Shown: positions 35,131-43,372 of the stretch, piece after piece | Layout: the number at the start of each line of letters is the position of its first letter | How positions within the stretch are numbered: position 1 is the stretch's first letter | NCBI GenBank assembly: GCA_944323725.1 | Contig: CALUTP010000015.1 | Span: 1 to 64,000, forward strand | Reading direction: 5' to 3' | Source of the DNA: Candidatus Gastranaerophilales bacterium | GTDB lineage: Bacteria; Cyanobacteriota; Vampirovibrionia; Gastranaerophilales; Gastranaerophilaceae | DNA: 64,000 bases | Notes under the pieces: generated by a model | Told to the model about the DNA's origin: nothing | What the model saw: the letters and a program-made list of their open reading frames with translations, nothing else | Database searches by the model: none | Translations under genes and position numbers: made by a program

Positions 35131-35332
35131 TTAAGGAATGTAAAGATGTAATTAATATATAGCAATTATATAAAGTAAAAATACTTTATTAATATGTAAG
35201 CAATCAGACTTAAATAAACACGAGATATAAAACATACACTTACTATTTACACTACCTACTACACACTAACCTTCTACACACACGAGGAATTACAAAAAAA
35301 ATTCCAAACTCTATCGAAAGATAGGGTTTTTT
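35131..35332 (+). ncRNA. candidate small RNA, copy 2 of a tandem pair
   Basis: Second copy of the unit at 34811, offset by 320 bases. Same A/C-rich core (35210-35298) and its own terminator at 35309-35332, whose stem sequence differs (CTCTATC/GATAGGG, with a G-T pair) while keeping the fold and the GAAA loop. Retained structure with changed sequence suggests selection on the RNA. Lies 197 bases upstream of glnA, same direction. Confidence 0.6.
35309..35332 (+). terminator. terminator of small RNA copy 2
   Basis: CTCTATC-GAAA-GATAGGG followed by six T. Confidence 0.82.
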
Positions 35333-35441
35333 ATTGTTAAAAATTTGGATTTAATTGTAAAAAATCTATTTTTAAATAAAAATCTTATATGATTAATTAC
35401 CTTGAAAACTGCGTCTTTATACAATCTTAATATAAATTAGC

Positions 35442-35477
35442 TTGACCTTTTCCCCAAAAAGTATTCTAATTAAATAC
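35442..35477 (+). promoter_or_regulatory. glnA promoter with an overlapping inverted repeat
   Basis: TTGACC (35442-35447), 17-base spacer, TCTAAT (35465-35470), each one base off consensus. The inverted repeat GTATT-N7-AATAC (35461-35477) covers the -10 and could be a repressor site. It is not the GTA-N8-TAC box of cyanobacterial NtcA. Confidence 0.55.
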
Positions 35478-35529
35478 ATAAGTTAATAATCTTGTTTATA
35501 ATTATTTTGAAAGAAGGAAAGAGGACTAA

Positions 35530-36894
35530 ATGAAAGAATTTACACATACCCGTTTGGACAACAAAGAGTTTACCAAAGAAGAGATTAAGAACTTGATTAA
35601 AGAGTATAACATTAAATTTATCAAGCTTCAGTTCGTTGATATCAATGGACAAGTAAAGAATATGACAGTTCCTTCTCAGCATATTGAAAAGATTCTGAAT
35701 AATGAGATTATGTTAGACGGTTCATCAATAAAAGGGTTTAGAAGTATTGAAACTTCAGATATGTTTTTCTATCCTGATAAGAATACTTTTCAAATTCTGC
35801 CTTGGCGAAATCAAGATGGTGCGAATTCTGCAAGATTGATTTGTGATATTTATAATGCTGATGGGACACCTTTTGAGGGATGTCCTAGATGTAATTTAAA
35901 AAGAGTGATGAAAGAAGCCGAAAAAATGGGATTTTCTATGAATGTTGGCCCTGAAGCTGAGTTTTTCTTATTCGCAAAAGATAAAGATGGTAATGTAACA
36001 ACAACGACTCAAGATAGTGCAGGTTATTATGATGTTGGTCCTGAGGATTTAGGAGAGGATGTAAGATCAGATATTGTACTAGTACTTCAAGAAATGGGCT
36101 TTGATATTGAGGCTTCTCATCATGAGGTAGCAGATGGTCAGCATGAGGTTGATTTTAAATATGCAGATATACTTACAGCCGCAGATAATGTTGCAACATT
36201 CAAGGTCGCAGTAAAAGCTATTGCTGCAAAACATGGCCTTCATGCTACGTTTATGCCTAAACCTATTTATGGTATAAATGGTTCCGGTATGCATTGTAAT
36301 GTTTCATTATTTAAAGATGGTAAGAATGCTTTCTATGACGAAAAAGCTGAATATCAATTATCCGATATAGCAAAATATTCAATTGGCGGTATGCTAAAAC
36401 ATGTAAAAAGTATCACAGCAATACTAAATCCTACAGTAAACAGCTATAAAAGATTGGTTCCAGGATATGAAGCACCGGTATATCTTGCTTGGTCACTTGC
36501 AAACAGAAGTGCATTGTTGAGAGTTCCTGCAAAACGTGGTAACGCAACTAGAGTAGAACTTCGTTCCCCTGACCCTGCTTGCAACCCATATCTTGCATTT
36601 GCAGCGATATTGGAGGCTTGTCTTGACGGAGTTAGAAACAAAATTGATCCGCCAGCTCCTGTAGAAAGCAACATATATAAATTAACAACTAAAGAACGTA
36701 AAAAACAAAGAATTGATTCACTGCCAGGAAGTCTTGCTGAAGCTTTAGATTATATGGATAAATCTTTAGTAAGTCGTGCCGCACTTGGAGAACACGCATT
36801 TAATGAGTTTATGTCATCTAAGAAAAAGGAATGGGATTCATTTAGAACTTACGTTTCTCAATGGGAAATCGATAGATATTTAGAAAGATACTAA
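35530..36894 (+). CDS. glnA: glutamine synthetase type I (short, GSI-alpha-like)
   Basis: 454 residues. Makes glutamine from glutamate, ammonia and ATP as a dodecamer. Conserved blocks: DGSSIKGF (Asp-50-like loop), GPEAEFFLF, EASHHEVADGQHEVDFKY, NGSGMHCNVSLF, PTVNSYKRLVPGYEAP, RSALLRVP and RVELRSPDPACNPYLAFA. Length and absence of the 25-residue insertion fit the GSI-alpha class; I do not see the adenylylation tyrosine loop of GSI-beta. Strong ribosome site. Preceded by two small-RNA-like units and a promoter with a possible operator; followed by a terminator. Confidence 0.94.
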   Translation: MKEFTHTRLDNKEFTKEEIKNLIKEYNIKFIKLQFVDINGQVKNMTVPSQHIEKILNNEIMLDGSSIKGFRSIETSDMFFYPDKNTFQILPWRNQDGANSARLICDIYNADGTPFEGCPRCNLKRVMKEAEKMGFSMNVGPEAEFFLFAKDKDGNVTTTTQDSAGYYDVGPEDLGEDVRSDIVLVLQEMGFDIEASHHEVADGQHEVDFKYADILTAADNVATFKVAVKAIAAKHGLHATFMPKPIYGINGSGMHCNVSLFKDGKNAFYDEKAEYQLSDIAKYSIGGMLKHVKSITAILNPTVNSYKRLVPGYEAPVYLAWSLANRSALLRVPAKRGNATRVELRSPDPACNPYLAFAAILEACLDGVRNKIDPPAPVESNIYKLTTKERKKQRIDSLPGSLAEALDYMDKSLVSRAALGEHAFNEFMSSKKKEWDSFRTYVSQWEIDRYLERY

Positions 36895-36904
36895 AATAAT
36901 ATTT

Positions 36905-36937
36905 AAAAAGCCTCTTTTTATAATAAGGGGCTTTTTT
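36905..36937 (+). terminator. terminator of glnA
   Basis: AAAAAGCCTC pairs with GGGGCTTTTT around a 12-base loop, T run at the end, 11 bases after the stop. Confidence 0.8.
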
Positions 36938-37221
36938 ATTTTATAATTTATAAGGTTTATCCTATTTAAGGTACTAATTCCATCTTGAATCATTATTGTA
37001 GTAGTATTATGGTTTGGTTTTGTATTGTTTTAATTTATTTTATATAGAGGGGGAAAAATATGGTCTTACTTTTATCTTGATATTGTTTATACAGGAGAAA
37101 AGATGTTTTAATTAGTGTATTATTTTAAATATTGATCGTAGAGAATATCTTGCTGACAGAAATTTTTGAATTTAAGGATTTAAATAAATTCAAATTTGAG
37201 ATAGAAAACTATATGAATAAT
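36938..37221. other. intergenic stretch without a recognisable gene
   Basis: After the glnA terminator lies AT-rich sequence with no supported gene. A short plus-strand frame at about 37130-37248 encodes roughly 35 residues (LLTEIFEFKDLNKFKFEIENY-like) but has no start signal and runs into the converging radical SAM gene; it may be a relic. Confidence 0.5.
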
Positions 37222-38487
37222 TTAAAGAGTACTCAAATAGTCAGTTAATTCTTTCATTGAATAAATATTTTGAATAATAAAAAAGTTTTTACCTGTTTTT
37301 TCTTTTACGTATGAAAGAGTTTTACCATCTAGGAAGTCTTCACTATAAGGTCTTAACATTACTGATGGTATAATTACTAAATCCCCATCTTTATCTTTTA
37401 AAGCTTCAATTAAATCATCGGTTGTAATAAGTCCTGCAACAGTAATATCCTGTCCCCAATAATTTGATTTTACTGGTATAACTTCTGTTTCAAGATTTTT
37501 AATTTTTCCAAGTTTTTTACAAATTTTTTCAAGAGCATTTTTAGCGGCATAGGAGGTTGCAAAAAGAATTTTTGTAGGTTTTTTTATACTTTTTGGAATT
37601 GATAATTTTTTAAAGTCTTCAAGTAAAAGTCTTATAGCACCAACACCATCTTCAAGTTGCGAAAAATTTCCATAATATTTCGCCTGTGGAATTTCCTGTC
37701 CTGCAAGAAGAAAGAATTCATCAGAACAGCATACTCTTTTATATTTAGAAGCAATTTCGAGTGTTTTAATTGCACATTCTTTATCAACTTGTTTTAATGA
37801 TTCTTTTCTAAACTGAGTTACTCCTACAGGGACAATAGCTATAGATAATACTGTATTTTTTAATTCTGCTAAGTCAGAAAGGGTTTTTTCTAATTCTTGC
37901 CCGTCATTTATTCCTGGACATAGGACTATTTGGGCATGAAAAGGAATTTTATTTTTCCGGAACCATTTAAGATTTTCTAATGCATTCCCTGCATTAGGAT
38001 TTCTTAGCATTTTTACTCGTAATTCTGGGTTAGTTGTATGTACAGAAACGTAAAAAGGCCCTAAATGCATTTTTTTAATACGTTCTTTATCTTTTTCTGT
38101 TAGGTTTGTTAATGTGATATAAGTCCCTTGCAAATAAGAAAGCCTGTAATCGTCGTCTTTGATGTATAAAGTTTCTCTTAATCCTTTAGGCTGTTGGTCA
38201 ACAAAACAAAATATACATTTATTCAAACAAGGTCTTACTCTGTCAAATACTGCGCTTTCAAATACAATACCTAAATCCTCATCGTAATCTTTTTCTAATT
38301 CATATATTTCGATTTCGTCGTTCTTCTTTTTTATTTCAATAGTTATAAAATCATTTTTACATAAAAAATTATAATCAATCATATCAATCATAGGAGTATT
38401 ATCAATAGAAATGATTTCATCTCCTGACTCAATTTCTAATTCTTCAGCAATAGATCCTGCTATTACCTTATTAACTATTGCGCTCAT
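37222..38487 (-). CDS. PDZ / radical SAM / DUF512 protein
   Basis: 421 residues. N-terminal PDZ-like domain (1-65), then a radical SAM-like cysteine cluster C-x3-C-x2-C in CLNKCIFCFVDQ (about 92-99), and the DUF512 C-terminal domain (YYGNFSQLEDGVGAIRLLL, and ITVAGLITTDDL near the end). The TIGR03279-like family is widespread in Firmicutes and Cyanobacteria, where its role is poorly known. Start chosen at ATG 38487; the upstream TTG at 38499 is within the regulator gene. It overlaps the end of the PadR gene by 17 bases. Confidence 0.82.
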   Translation of the reverse strand: MSAIVNKVIAGSIAEELEIESGDEIISIDNTPMIDMIDYNFLCKNDFITIEIKKKNDEIEIYELEKDYDEDLGIVFESAVFDRVRPCLNKCIFCFVDQQPKGLRETLYIKDDDYRLSYLQGTYITLTNLTEKDKERIKKMHLGPFYVSVHTTNPELRVKMLRNPNAGNALENLKWFRKNKIPFHAQIVLCPGINDGQELEKTLSDLAELKNTVLSIAIVPVGVTQFRKESLKQVDKECAIKTLEIASKYKRVCCSDEFFLLAGQEIPQAKYYGNFSQLEDGVGAIRLLLEDFKKLSIPKSIKKPTKILFATSYAAKNALEKICKKLGKIKNLETEVIPVKSNYWGQDITVAGLITTDDLIEALKDKDGDLVIIPSVMLRPYSEDFLDGKTLSYVKEKTGKNFFIIQNIYSMKELTDYLSTL

Positions 38488-38995
38488 TGTCTTTTTCAAA
38501 CCCTTCTATAATTGTTATAAGATTTTTATATTCACAAATAGAGTTGTCTAGAATAATTTTTTGATAAAAATTCTTTTTTGTATATTCGTCATTTAATATT
38601 TTTTCAGCAGAGGCTTTAAAATTCATTGCAAGAGCTTTTATTTCAAAAAATAACTCTTTTTTATCCGATTTGTCTAAAATTTCAGCCATAGAAAGTTTAA
38701 TTTTTGCATTAGCAGAAAATTGAAGCGGATTGTCGCTTAATTTTTCTAATATCAATCGCTTTAACTCTTTTTCTCCAGTTTTTGTAATAGAATAGTACAC
38801 AGAAAGCTTTCCCCCGTCAGACATAATCTTTCGAGTAGAAATAAATCCATTAAATTCAAGTCTTCTTAATGCGGGTTTTAGTGCACCAAAACTAGGATGA
38901 GTATATGGTGCAAATTCAGATTCTATAGATTTTTGAATAGCATACATAGTATAATCACGTTTTGATACTATATATAAAATTAACAATTCTATCAT
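38471..38995 (-). CDS. PadR-family transcriptional regulator
   Basis: 174 residues. N-terminal winged helix of PadR type (MIELLILYIVSKRDYTMYAIQKSIE..., SFGALKPALRRLEFNGFIS, wing YYSITKTGEKELKRL), then a helical C-terminal domain for dimerisation. Members usually repress a neighbouring gene in response to a small molecule. It is the first gene of a two-gene unit with the DUF512 radical SAM gene. No ribosome site is evident before the ATG. Confidence 0.82.
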   Translation of the reverse strand: MIELLILYIVSKRDYTMYAIQKSIESEFAPYTHPSFGALKPALRRLEFNGFISTRKIMSDGGKLSVYYSITKTGEKELKRLILEKLSDNPLQFSANAKIKLSMAEILDKSDKKELFFEIKALAMNFKASAEKILNDEYTKKNFYQKIILDNSICEYKNLITIIEGFEKDNERNS

Positions 38996-39015
38996 ATATT
39001 TAGAGTATCATAAAT

Positions 39016-39384
39016 TTACTTAATATTCAAAAATCTTAAGAAACTTTTGATTGCTCCCATAGTATCGTGTCTGTGAGGAATATTGGATTTCGGGTAATAT
39101 TTTTCATAGTTCCTTATGATATTGTCAGGAAGGCTTTCTCCGTTTCCAAGTGTTTGAAATATTAATTCCAAATATTCATCTTGTTCTTCTCTATATAAAA
39201 CATCTCGTTTCCTTAAATCTTCATCAGCTTCATAATGAATTAAAGCGTGATAAGCTGCTTCAATACTCTTATCATCTGTATCAAATGGAAACATTGTAAT
39301 TGCTTCTCTGACAGTCATTGCTCCAACTAAAACTTTTCTGATTAAATCTGATACGAGCAGTCTATTTTCAATTTCTATATCCAT
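39016..39384 (-). CDS. hypothetical protein next to a BlaI-like regulator
   Basis: 122 residues, acidic and helical, no signal peptide or membrane helix. VSDLIRKVLVGAMTVREAITMFPFDTDD and AAYHALIHYEADEDLRKRD are the most distinctive parts. I do not recognise a family. It begins 2 bases after the end of the BlaI-like gene, so both are probably one transcript. Confidence 0.6.
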   Translation of the reverse strand: MDIEIENRLLVSDLIRKVLVGAMTVREAITMFPFDTDDKSIEAAYHALIHYEADEDLRKRDVLYREEQDEYLELIFQTLGNGESLPDNIIRNYEKYYPKSNIPHRHDTMGAIKSFLRFLNIK

Positions 39385-39386
39385 TT

Positions 39387-39725
39387 TTATTTTACTAAAT
39401 TAAATTCAGACTCTATAAATCTAATCATATGTGCATAATCTTTGCCGAAAAACTGTTCTGCCAATTCTTTGACAGATTCAATTGCCATTTCTCTTTTGGT
39501 CATTGTCGTTTTATAAAAGAATTTTTTCCCAACCTTGTATCTTACAAGGATGCTTTTCCCGGTAAGTCTGTCCATAACGGTTTTAATTGTTGTATATGCT
39601 CTGTCTATTCCATTTTCTGATAAATTATTTACAACATCTTGAATTGAAATGTCTCTGTCTTCACATTCATCTGTAAGTCCCCAGATTGAATTTAAAATGT
39701 CGATTTCTAACTTACCGCAAGCCAT
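39387..39725 (-). CDS. BlaI/MecI/CopY-family transcriptional regulator
   Basis: 112 residues. Winged helix with the family's pattern: KLEIDILNSIWGLTDE, then ISIQDVVNNLSENGIDRAYTTIKTVMDRLTGKSILVRYKVGKKFFYKTT, then a C-terminal helix for dimerisation. In Firmicutes such repressors pair with BlaR1/MecR1 sensor proteases or with copper ATPases; neither is present here, so the inducer and targets are unknown. Ribosome site GAGG. Confidence 0.82.
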   Translation of the reverse strand: MACGKLEIDILNSIWGLTDECEDRDISIQDVVNNLSENGIDRAYTTIKTVMDRLTGKSILVRYKVGKKFFYKTTMTKREMAIESVKELAEQFFGKDYAHMIRFIESEFNLVK

Positions 39726-39815
39726 ATTTTCCTCTACTTTCTTTTCAAATGAATTTCTAATATTGTAACATATAAACTGATTATTGCAAGTTATTGTGTA
39801 ATCAATATTTACAAT

Positions 39816-40973
39816 TTACTCAAGCTCTAAATCAAGTATATCAGGTTCTTTTTTGAAATTCTTTTTTGTCCTGATTTTGTCATTTCTTTTTTTTGTCTTT
39901 ATTGAAACTTTTCTATATGCGTTATCTATTGATATTTTTGATAAGGGTTTTTTATTCCTTCTATCGTAAAATGTTAACCAGAATTTTCTATTTATGTTGT
40001 CTACAGCAAAAGATATTCTACCTGCAATTTTATCTCCTGGTTTAATTTGTTTAAACATAATTTTTGTATCACCAAATATTGATGGACGGAATACCGAATT
40101 GTAGTCATTTACAAGTGCCATATCCAGTCCGGAAAAAGTTTTATCCGACATATTTGAAATCATTATTGTAAGAGTTATAGTATTAACTTCACCAAAAGGA
40201 TCTTCTTCATGTTTTATGTCGCTGATATGAATATCTAAGCCAGGATAAAAAAGTTCATGTTGTAGTAAAGCTGTATCTTTATATACAGGTAGCGGGACTT
40301 TGGTGTTAATTTTTACTTTAATTTCATCTCCAGGAGCAATAAGTACATCATGTCCTTTCCTCATAAGAGCCATTCCAAGTCCAATAGCTCCTCCAGCAGC
40401 AGCTCCCCCTGCAAGAGTATATCCTTGTGAAGCTATTGCAGCTTCTAGACCAAGCCAATTCAACGCTACGAATCCACCCGCAACTCCTCCAAGTAGGGTA
40501 TAGCCTAAATCCTGTGCCACAATTTTGCCTGTTTGAGCTACTGGATTTAGTTTTGTTGACATTTTACCTTCTATTGGAATTTCTCTTCCATCGGGGGTTA
40601 TTAGATAATCGAAATCTAAAGATATTTCTGCGGGTCTGCCTAATCTTTTTGCACTTTCTGTACTTGAAATCCTTCCATGTGCAATTGTCCCTCGTGGTAT
40701 AAGTACTCCATATTCTCCAGATACATCATTTACTACTTCTGCAAAGAATTCATCGCCTTCCATATTAATATTGGAATCCAGCACCTGAGAAACTGTCATG
40801 TGAATAACGTCAGGGCGTTCCATGTGTTCCACCTGCCCTGTGAAAAGGTCGCTTTCCAGCTGTCTGTACTGATCGGACATTTCGGCATGACCTTCAAAAA
40901 CCGGATCTGCTATCACTGGTGTTTGAAGCCCGAGAAATGATATTAACAAAAATAAAGCAATAACCTTCTTCAT
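39816..40973 (-). CDS. exported protein of unknown function
   Basis: 385 residues. Signal peptide MKKVIALFLLISFLGLQTPVIA. A middle domain (about 80-150) reads SGEYGVLIPRGTIAHGRISS and ITPDGREIPIEGKMS, a pattern also seen in TrbI/VirB10-like proteins, followed by two Gly/Ala-rich hydrophobic stretches (about 165-210), then a beta-rich region and a basic tail. Whether it belongs to a secretion apparatus is open. Start chosen at ATG 40973, which gives the signal peptide; TATAAT lies exactly six bases before it, no ribosome site. Confidence 0.65.
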   Translation of the reverse strand: MKKVIALFLLISFLGLQTPVIADPVFEGHAEMSDQYRQLESDLFTGQVEHMERPDVIHMTVSQVLDSNINMEGDEFFAEVVNDVSGEYGVLIPRGTIAHGRISSTESAKRLGRPAEISLDFDYLITPDGREIPIEGKMSTKLNPVAQTGKIVAQDLGYTLLGGVAGGFVALNWLGLEAAIASQGYTLAGGAAAGGAIGLGMALMRKGHDVLIAPGDEIKVKINTKVPLPVYKDTALLQHELFYPGLDIHISDIKHEEDPFGEVNTITLTIMISNMSDKTFSGLDMALVNDYNSVFRPSIFGDTKIMFKQIKPGDKIAGRISFAVDNINRKFWLTFYDRRNKKPLSKISIDNAYRKVSIKTKKRNDKIRTKKNFKKEPDILDLELE

Positions 40974-40979
40974 AATTGT

Positions 40980-40985
40980 ATTATA
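40980..40985 (-). promoter_or_regulatory. -10 of the 39816-40973 gene, predicted leaderless start
   Basis: Minus strand TATAAT, six bases, ATG at 40973; no Shine-Dalgarno. Confidence 0.5.
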
Positions 40986-41023
40986 CATCATAGATATAAC
41001 ATTTCTAGTTTTTAATAAATTTT

Positions 41024-41943
41024 TTACCAGTAGCAGCCGCACTCGACTTTTTCGGCTCCTAAAGGTTTTTCATCTTCAGAAGGTCTTACCCAGTATTCAT
41101 TGTAAAAGCCGTAGTTATCCCATCTTGCCCCTTTTATTCCAAATAAAAGCTGGGTAGCTCCACCCATGTATACGGCTTTTTTGCCCAGTGATTTGCAGTA
41201 ATCAGCAAGGAATATGCCATATGCACCTGCGCCGATTAGTGCTATATCAAAGTCTATTGTTTTAATCTGCTGTTTCATATCGTTAAGGGCATCAAACCAG
41301 TTTTCGTAATTGTAATTAGCAAGATTATCACCTATAGTCTGAACCGGTTTCATTGTAATTAATTCAAATTCAGGCAGCAAATCTTTGTTATTGTGTAAAA
41401 GTTCACGTTTTTTATACTGTTTTTCTATAGAGGCTGTAAACGGGTGTATGACAAGAACTTTTTTCGCCTCAAGTATTTTTGTCCAAGGAGTATTTGAAAG
41501 TATAGGGCAGATGTTATCAATATTTGTAAGTTTTGCGTTTGCTGGCAGGTAATTCAGGCACATTTCTTTTTCAAACGGTCTGAACCAGCATCCCAGAATG
41601 TCAATTCTTGTTGTTACATCTATTAATTCACAGGCAAATCTGGTCAGAGCTTTATTGGTTACAGGGAAAAATCCTGAATTGTTCGTCATTGAATATCTTT
41701 GATGGGTGCTAAAAACGTCAATTTTGCGGTTACGTTTATTCCTTTTGAATTCGCGGACGGTAGCGAGTTCAACTGAACCATATCTTGCAATCAGACAGGG
41801 GATGTCTTTTTCTAATTGTTCTTTAATTATTTCATCGCCCTCGACTCCGGTGTAAATGTATCTGTCGCCGTAGTTTAGAGGTTCCTTTGCTCCCCTTTTT
41901 TGGGTGAAAACCTTGTTATATCAAGCATTTTAGCCAATTTCAT
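41024..41943 (-). pseudogene. GT-D-fold glycosyltransferase paralogue 1, frameshifted near its 5' end
   Basis: The gene starts at ATG 41943 (AAAGGAGG upstream) as MKLAKMLDITRFSPKKGE and goes out of frame at the tract A6G4 (minus strand; 41892-41901). One added base there would join it to the long frame that continues AKEPLNYGDRYIYTG..., LIARYGSVELATVREF, and on to the C-terminus (IALIGAGAYGIFLADYCKSLGKKAVYMGGATQLLFGIKG-type core, ending GCYW). The family (GT-D fold, formerly DUF1792) includes glucosyltransferases that extend glycans on Ser-rich surface adhesins. The intact frame from an internal ATG at 41689 lacks the N-terminal part. Could be phase-variable, a pseudogene or a sequencing error. 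Confidence 0.7.
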
Positions 41944-42038
41944 CTTTCAAAACCTCCTTTGTTGTTAATTATATTACAAATTGAGGATTTTTATAGTATT
42001 ATAAAGTAAAGTGTTACAAAACAAGGAGTAAAGAAAGA

Positions 42039-42326
42039 ATGCAGAAGCGCTGGTATGATGTCGAGCCTGTATTAAGCAGAGCAATAGCTCTGTTGGAACA
42101 GGCGGATGAAGAATTGCAGGTAGTGTGTGCGGAATATGTAATTGATAAGCTTAAGGATATTGATTTTGAGATGTCGCTGGATGAGCAGTACAATTATATT
42201 CTCCGCCGCTGGTATGATAAGAACATTAAGGTTTCGCATGCCATGGAATATTTAAAACATGCTCCGGATGAAATAAGAACCCAGCTTGCTCTCGATATTA
42301 TTGAGTATATTGAAAAGAACAAATAG
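42039..42326 (+). CDS. small protein with an internal duplication
   Basis: 95 residues, acidic, helical. Two halves resemble each other: RWYDVEPVLSRAIALLEQA...VVCAEYVIDKL and RWYDKNIKVSHAMEYLKHA...QLALDIIEYI, so it seems to be a duplicated unit of about 45 residues. No family recognised. It lies between two GT-D genes on the opposite strand, in the locus of higher GC; ribosome site AAGGAG is good. Function unknown. Confidence 0.65.
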   Translation: MQKRWYDVEPVLSRAIALLEQADEELQVVCAEYVIDKLKDIDFEMSLDEQYNYILRRWYDKNIKVSHAMEYLKHAPDEIRTQLALDIIEYIEKNK

Positions 42327-42327
42327 G

Positions 42328-43272
42328 TTACCAGTAGCAGCCGCCTTCAATTTTGTCTGCCATAGGCGGTTTTTCACTGTCAGGCACCCTTACCCAGTGT
42401 TCGTTATATAATCCGTCGTTATCCCATCTTTTTCCCTTAATTCCGAATAAAACCTGGATACTGCTGCCGATATGAATCCCTTTTTTCCCTAATTTTTTGC
42501 AATAGTCGGCAAGAAACATGCCGTAAGCCCCGGCACCGATTAGAGCAATTTCAAAGTCAACTTTTTGTATTTGAGATTTTAAATCGTCAAGGGCTTCAAA
42601 CCACGTTGTATAGCCGTATTTGCCCCCCTTCCCCCCTAGGCTTTTTAGCAGGCTGCCGGAGGTTTGCGGCGCTTTAATTATTTTAAGTTGCATTTCTGGT
42701 AATATGTCTGGATTTTTATGTAATAGTTCACGTTTTTTATATTGTTCTTCTATGGTTTCTTTGAATGGATGTATAATTAATACTTTTTTACCTTTTAAAT
42801 ATTTAGTCCATGAAGTAGGTTCAGTAACAGCTGACAATCTTTCAAGGTTTATAATTTTGGCACTATCCGGTAAAAAATTTTTGCATAATTTTCTTTCAAA
42901 GACATTCCCCCATATTGCAAACAAATCTACATTACCTGTTAATTCGAGCAATTCGCATGCAAATCGTGTTAAATGATAATCATCCGTTGGAAAGAAGCCG
43001 GCATTTATTTCTACGGCCTTTCTTGCAAAATCTGTATATTTAATTTTTTTGTCAGATTCAAATGTTAAAAATTCTTTTACTATATCATATTCTACCGAAT
43101 TATATCTGCAAATAGAAATTGGTTTATCATTTTTAATGCAATTGATTATTAAATCCGTTGCATCATTTTTTGAATATATAAACTTATTCCCGTAAAAAAT
43201 GGGATTCGGATTTATATGATTTTTCTTTTTACGACACTTGTCTATAATTTTCTGTATAATATCAATTCTCAT
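42328..43272 (-). CDS. GT-D-fold glycosyltransferase paralogue 2 (intact)
   Basis: 314 residues. Conserved family blocks: GNKFIYSKNDATDLI, SICRYNSVEYDIVKEF (about 75), KYLKGKKVLIIHPFKETIEEQYKKR (about 165), and IALIGAGAYGMFLADYCKKLGKKGIHIGSSIQVLFG, ending GGCYW. Only paralogue whose frame is intact here. It has an extra segment SLGGKGGKYG encoded by two G6 tracts (42623-42636) absent in the others. Start chosen at ATG 43272; GATAAT lies seven bases before it, no ribosome site. It probably transfers a sugar to a surface glycan or glycoprotein. Confidence 0.78.
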   Translation of the reverse strand: MRIDIIQKIIDKCRKKKNHINPNPIFYGNKFIYSKNDATDLIINCIKNDKPISICRYNSVEYDIVKEFLTFESDKKIKYTDFARKAVEINAGFFPTDDYHLTRFACELLELTGNVDLFAIWGNVFERKLCKNFLPDSAKIINLERLSAVTEPTSWTKYLKGKKVLIIHPFKETIEEQYKKRELLHKNPDILPEMQLKIIKAPQTSGSLLKSLGGKGGKYGYTTWFEALDDLKSQIQKVDFEIALIGAGAYGMFLADYCKKLGKKGIHIGSSIQVLFGIKGKRWDNDGLYNEHWVRVPDSEKPPMADKIEGGCYW

Positions 43273-43372
43273 AGACACAATTATCGTTAATAACTTATAA
43301 AATTGCAAGGAATTTATTAATAATATAGCCGACTGGTTATAGTTTTAAAATTTTGTAACATTCAATACCTGT

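Larger units (their letters stand above)
34811..35332 (+). repeat. tandem direct repeat, 320-base period
   Basis: Units at 34811-35016 and 35131-35332. Conservation covers about 170 bases, from AATGTAAA to the terminator; the last 89 bases before the terminator are identical, the upstream part differs at scattered positions, and the intervening 115 bases are unrelated. Confidence 0.85.

Noticed and set aside
34921-35290. CRISPR-like or microsatellite array in the ACTAC/ACACAC-rich repeats.
   Set aside because: Only two units with 320-base spacing, no regular short repeats with unique spacers, and terminators after each unit.
37130-37248. Short plus-strand frame that resembles the end of an IS3-type transposase.
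   Set aside because: Too short, no start signal, overlaps a converging gene, and similarity is only impressionistic.
39387-39725. BlaI-like regulator as a beta-lactam resistance operon.
   Set aside because: No BlaR1/MecR1 or beta-lactamase nearby; neighbours are a hypothetical protein and a PadR unit.
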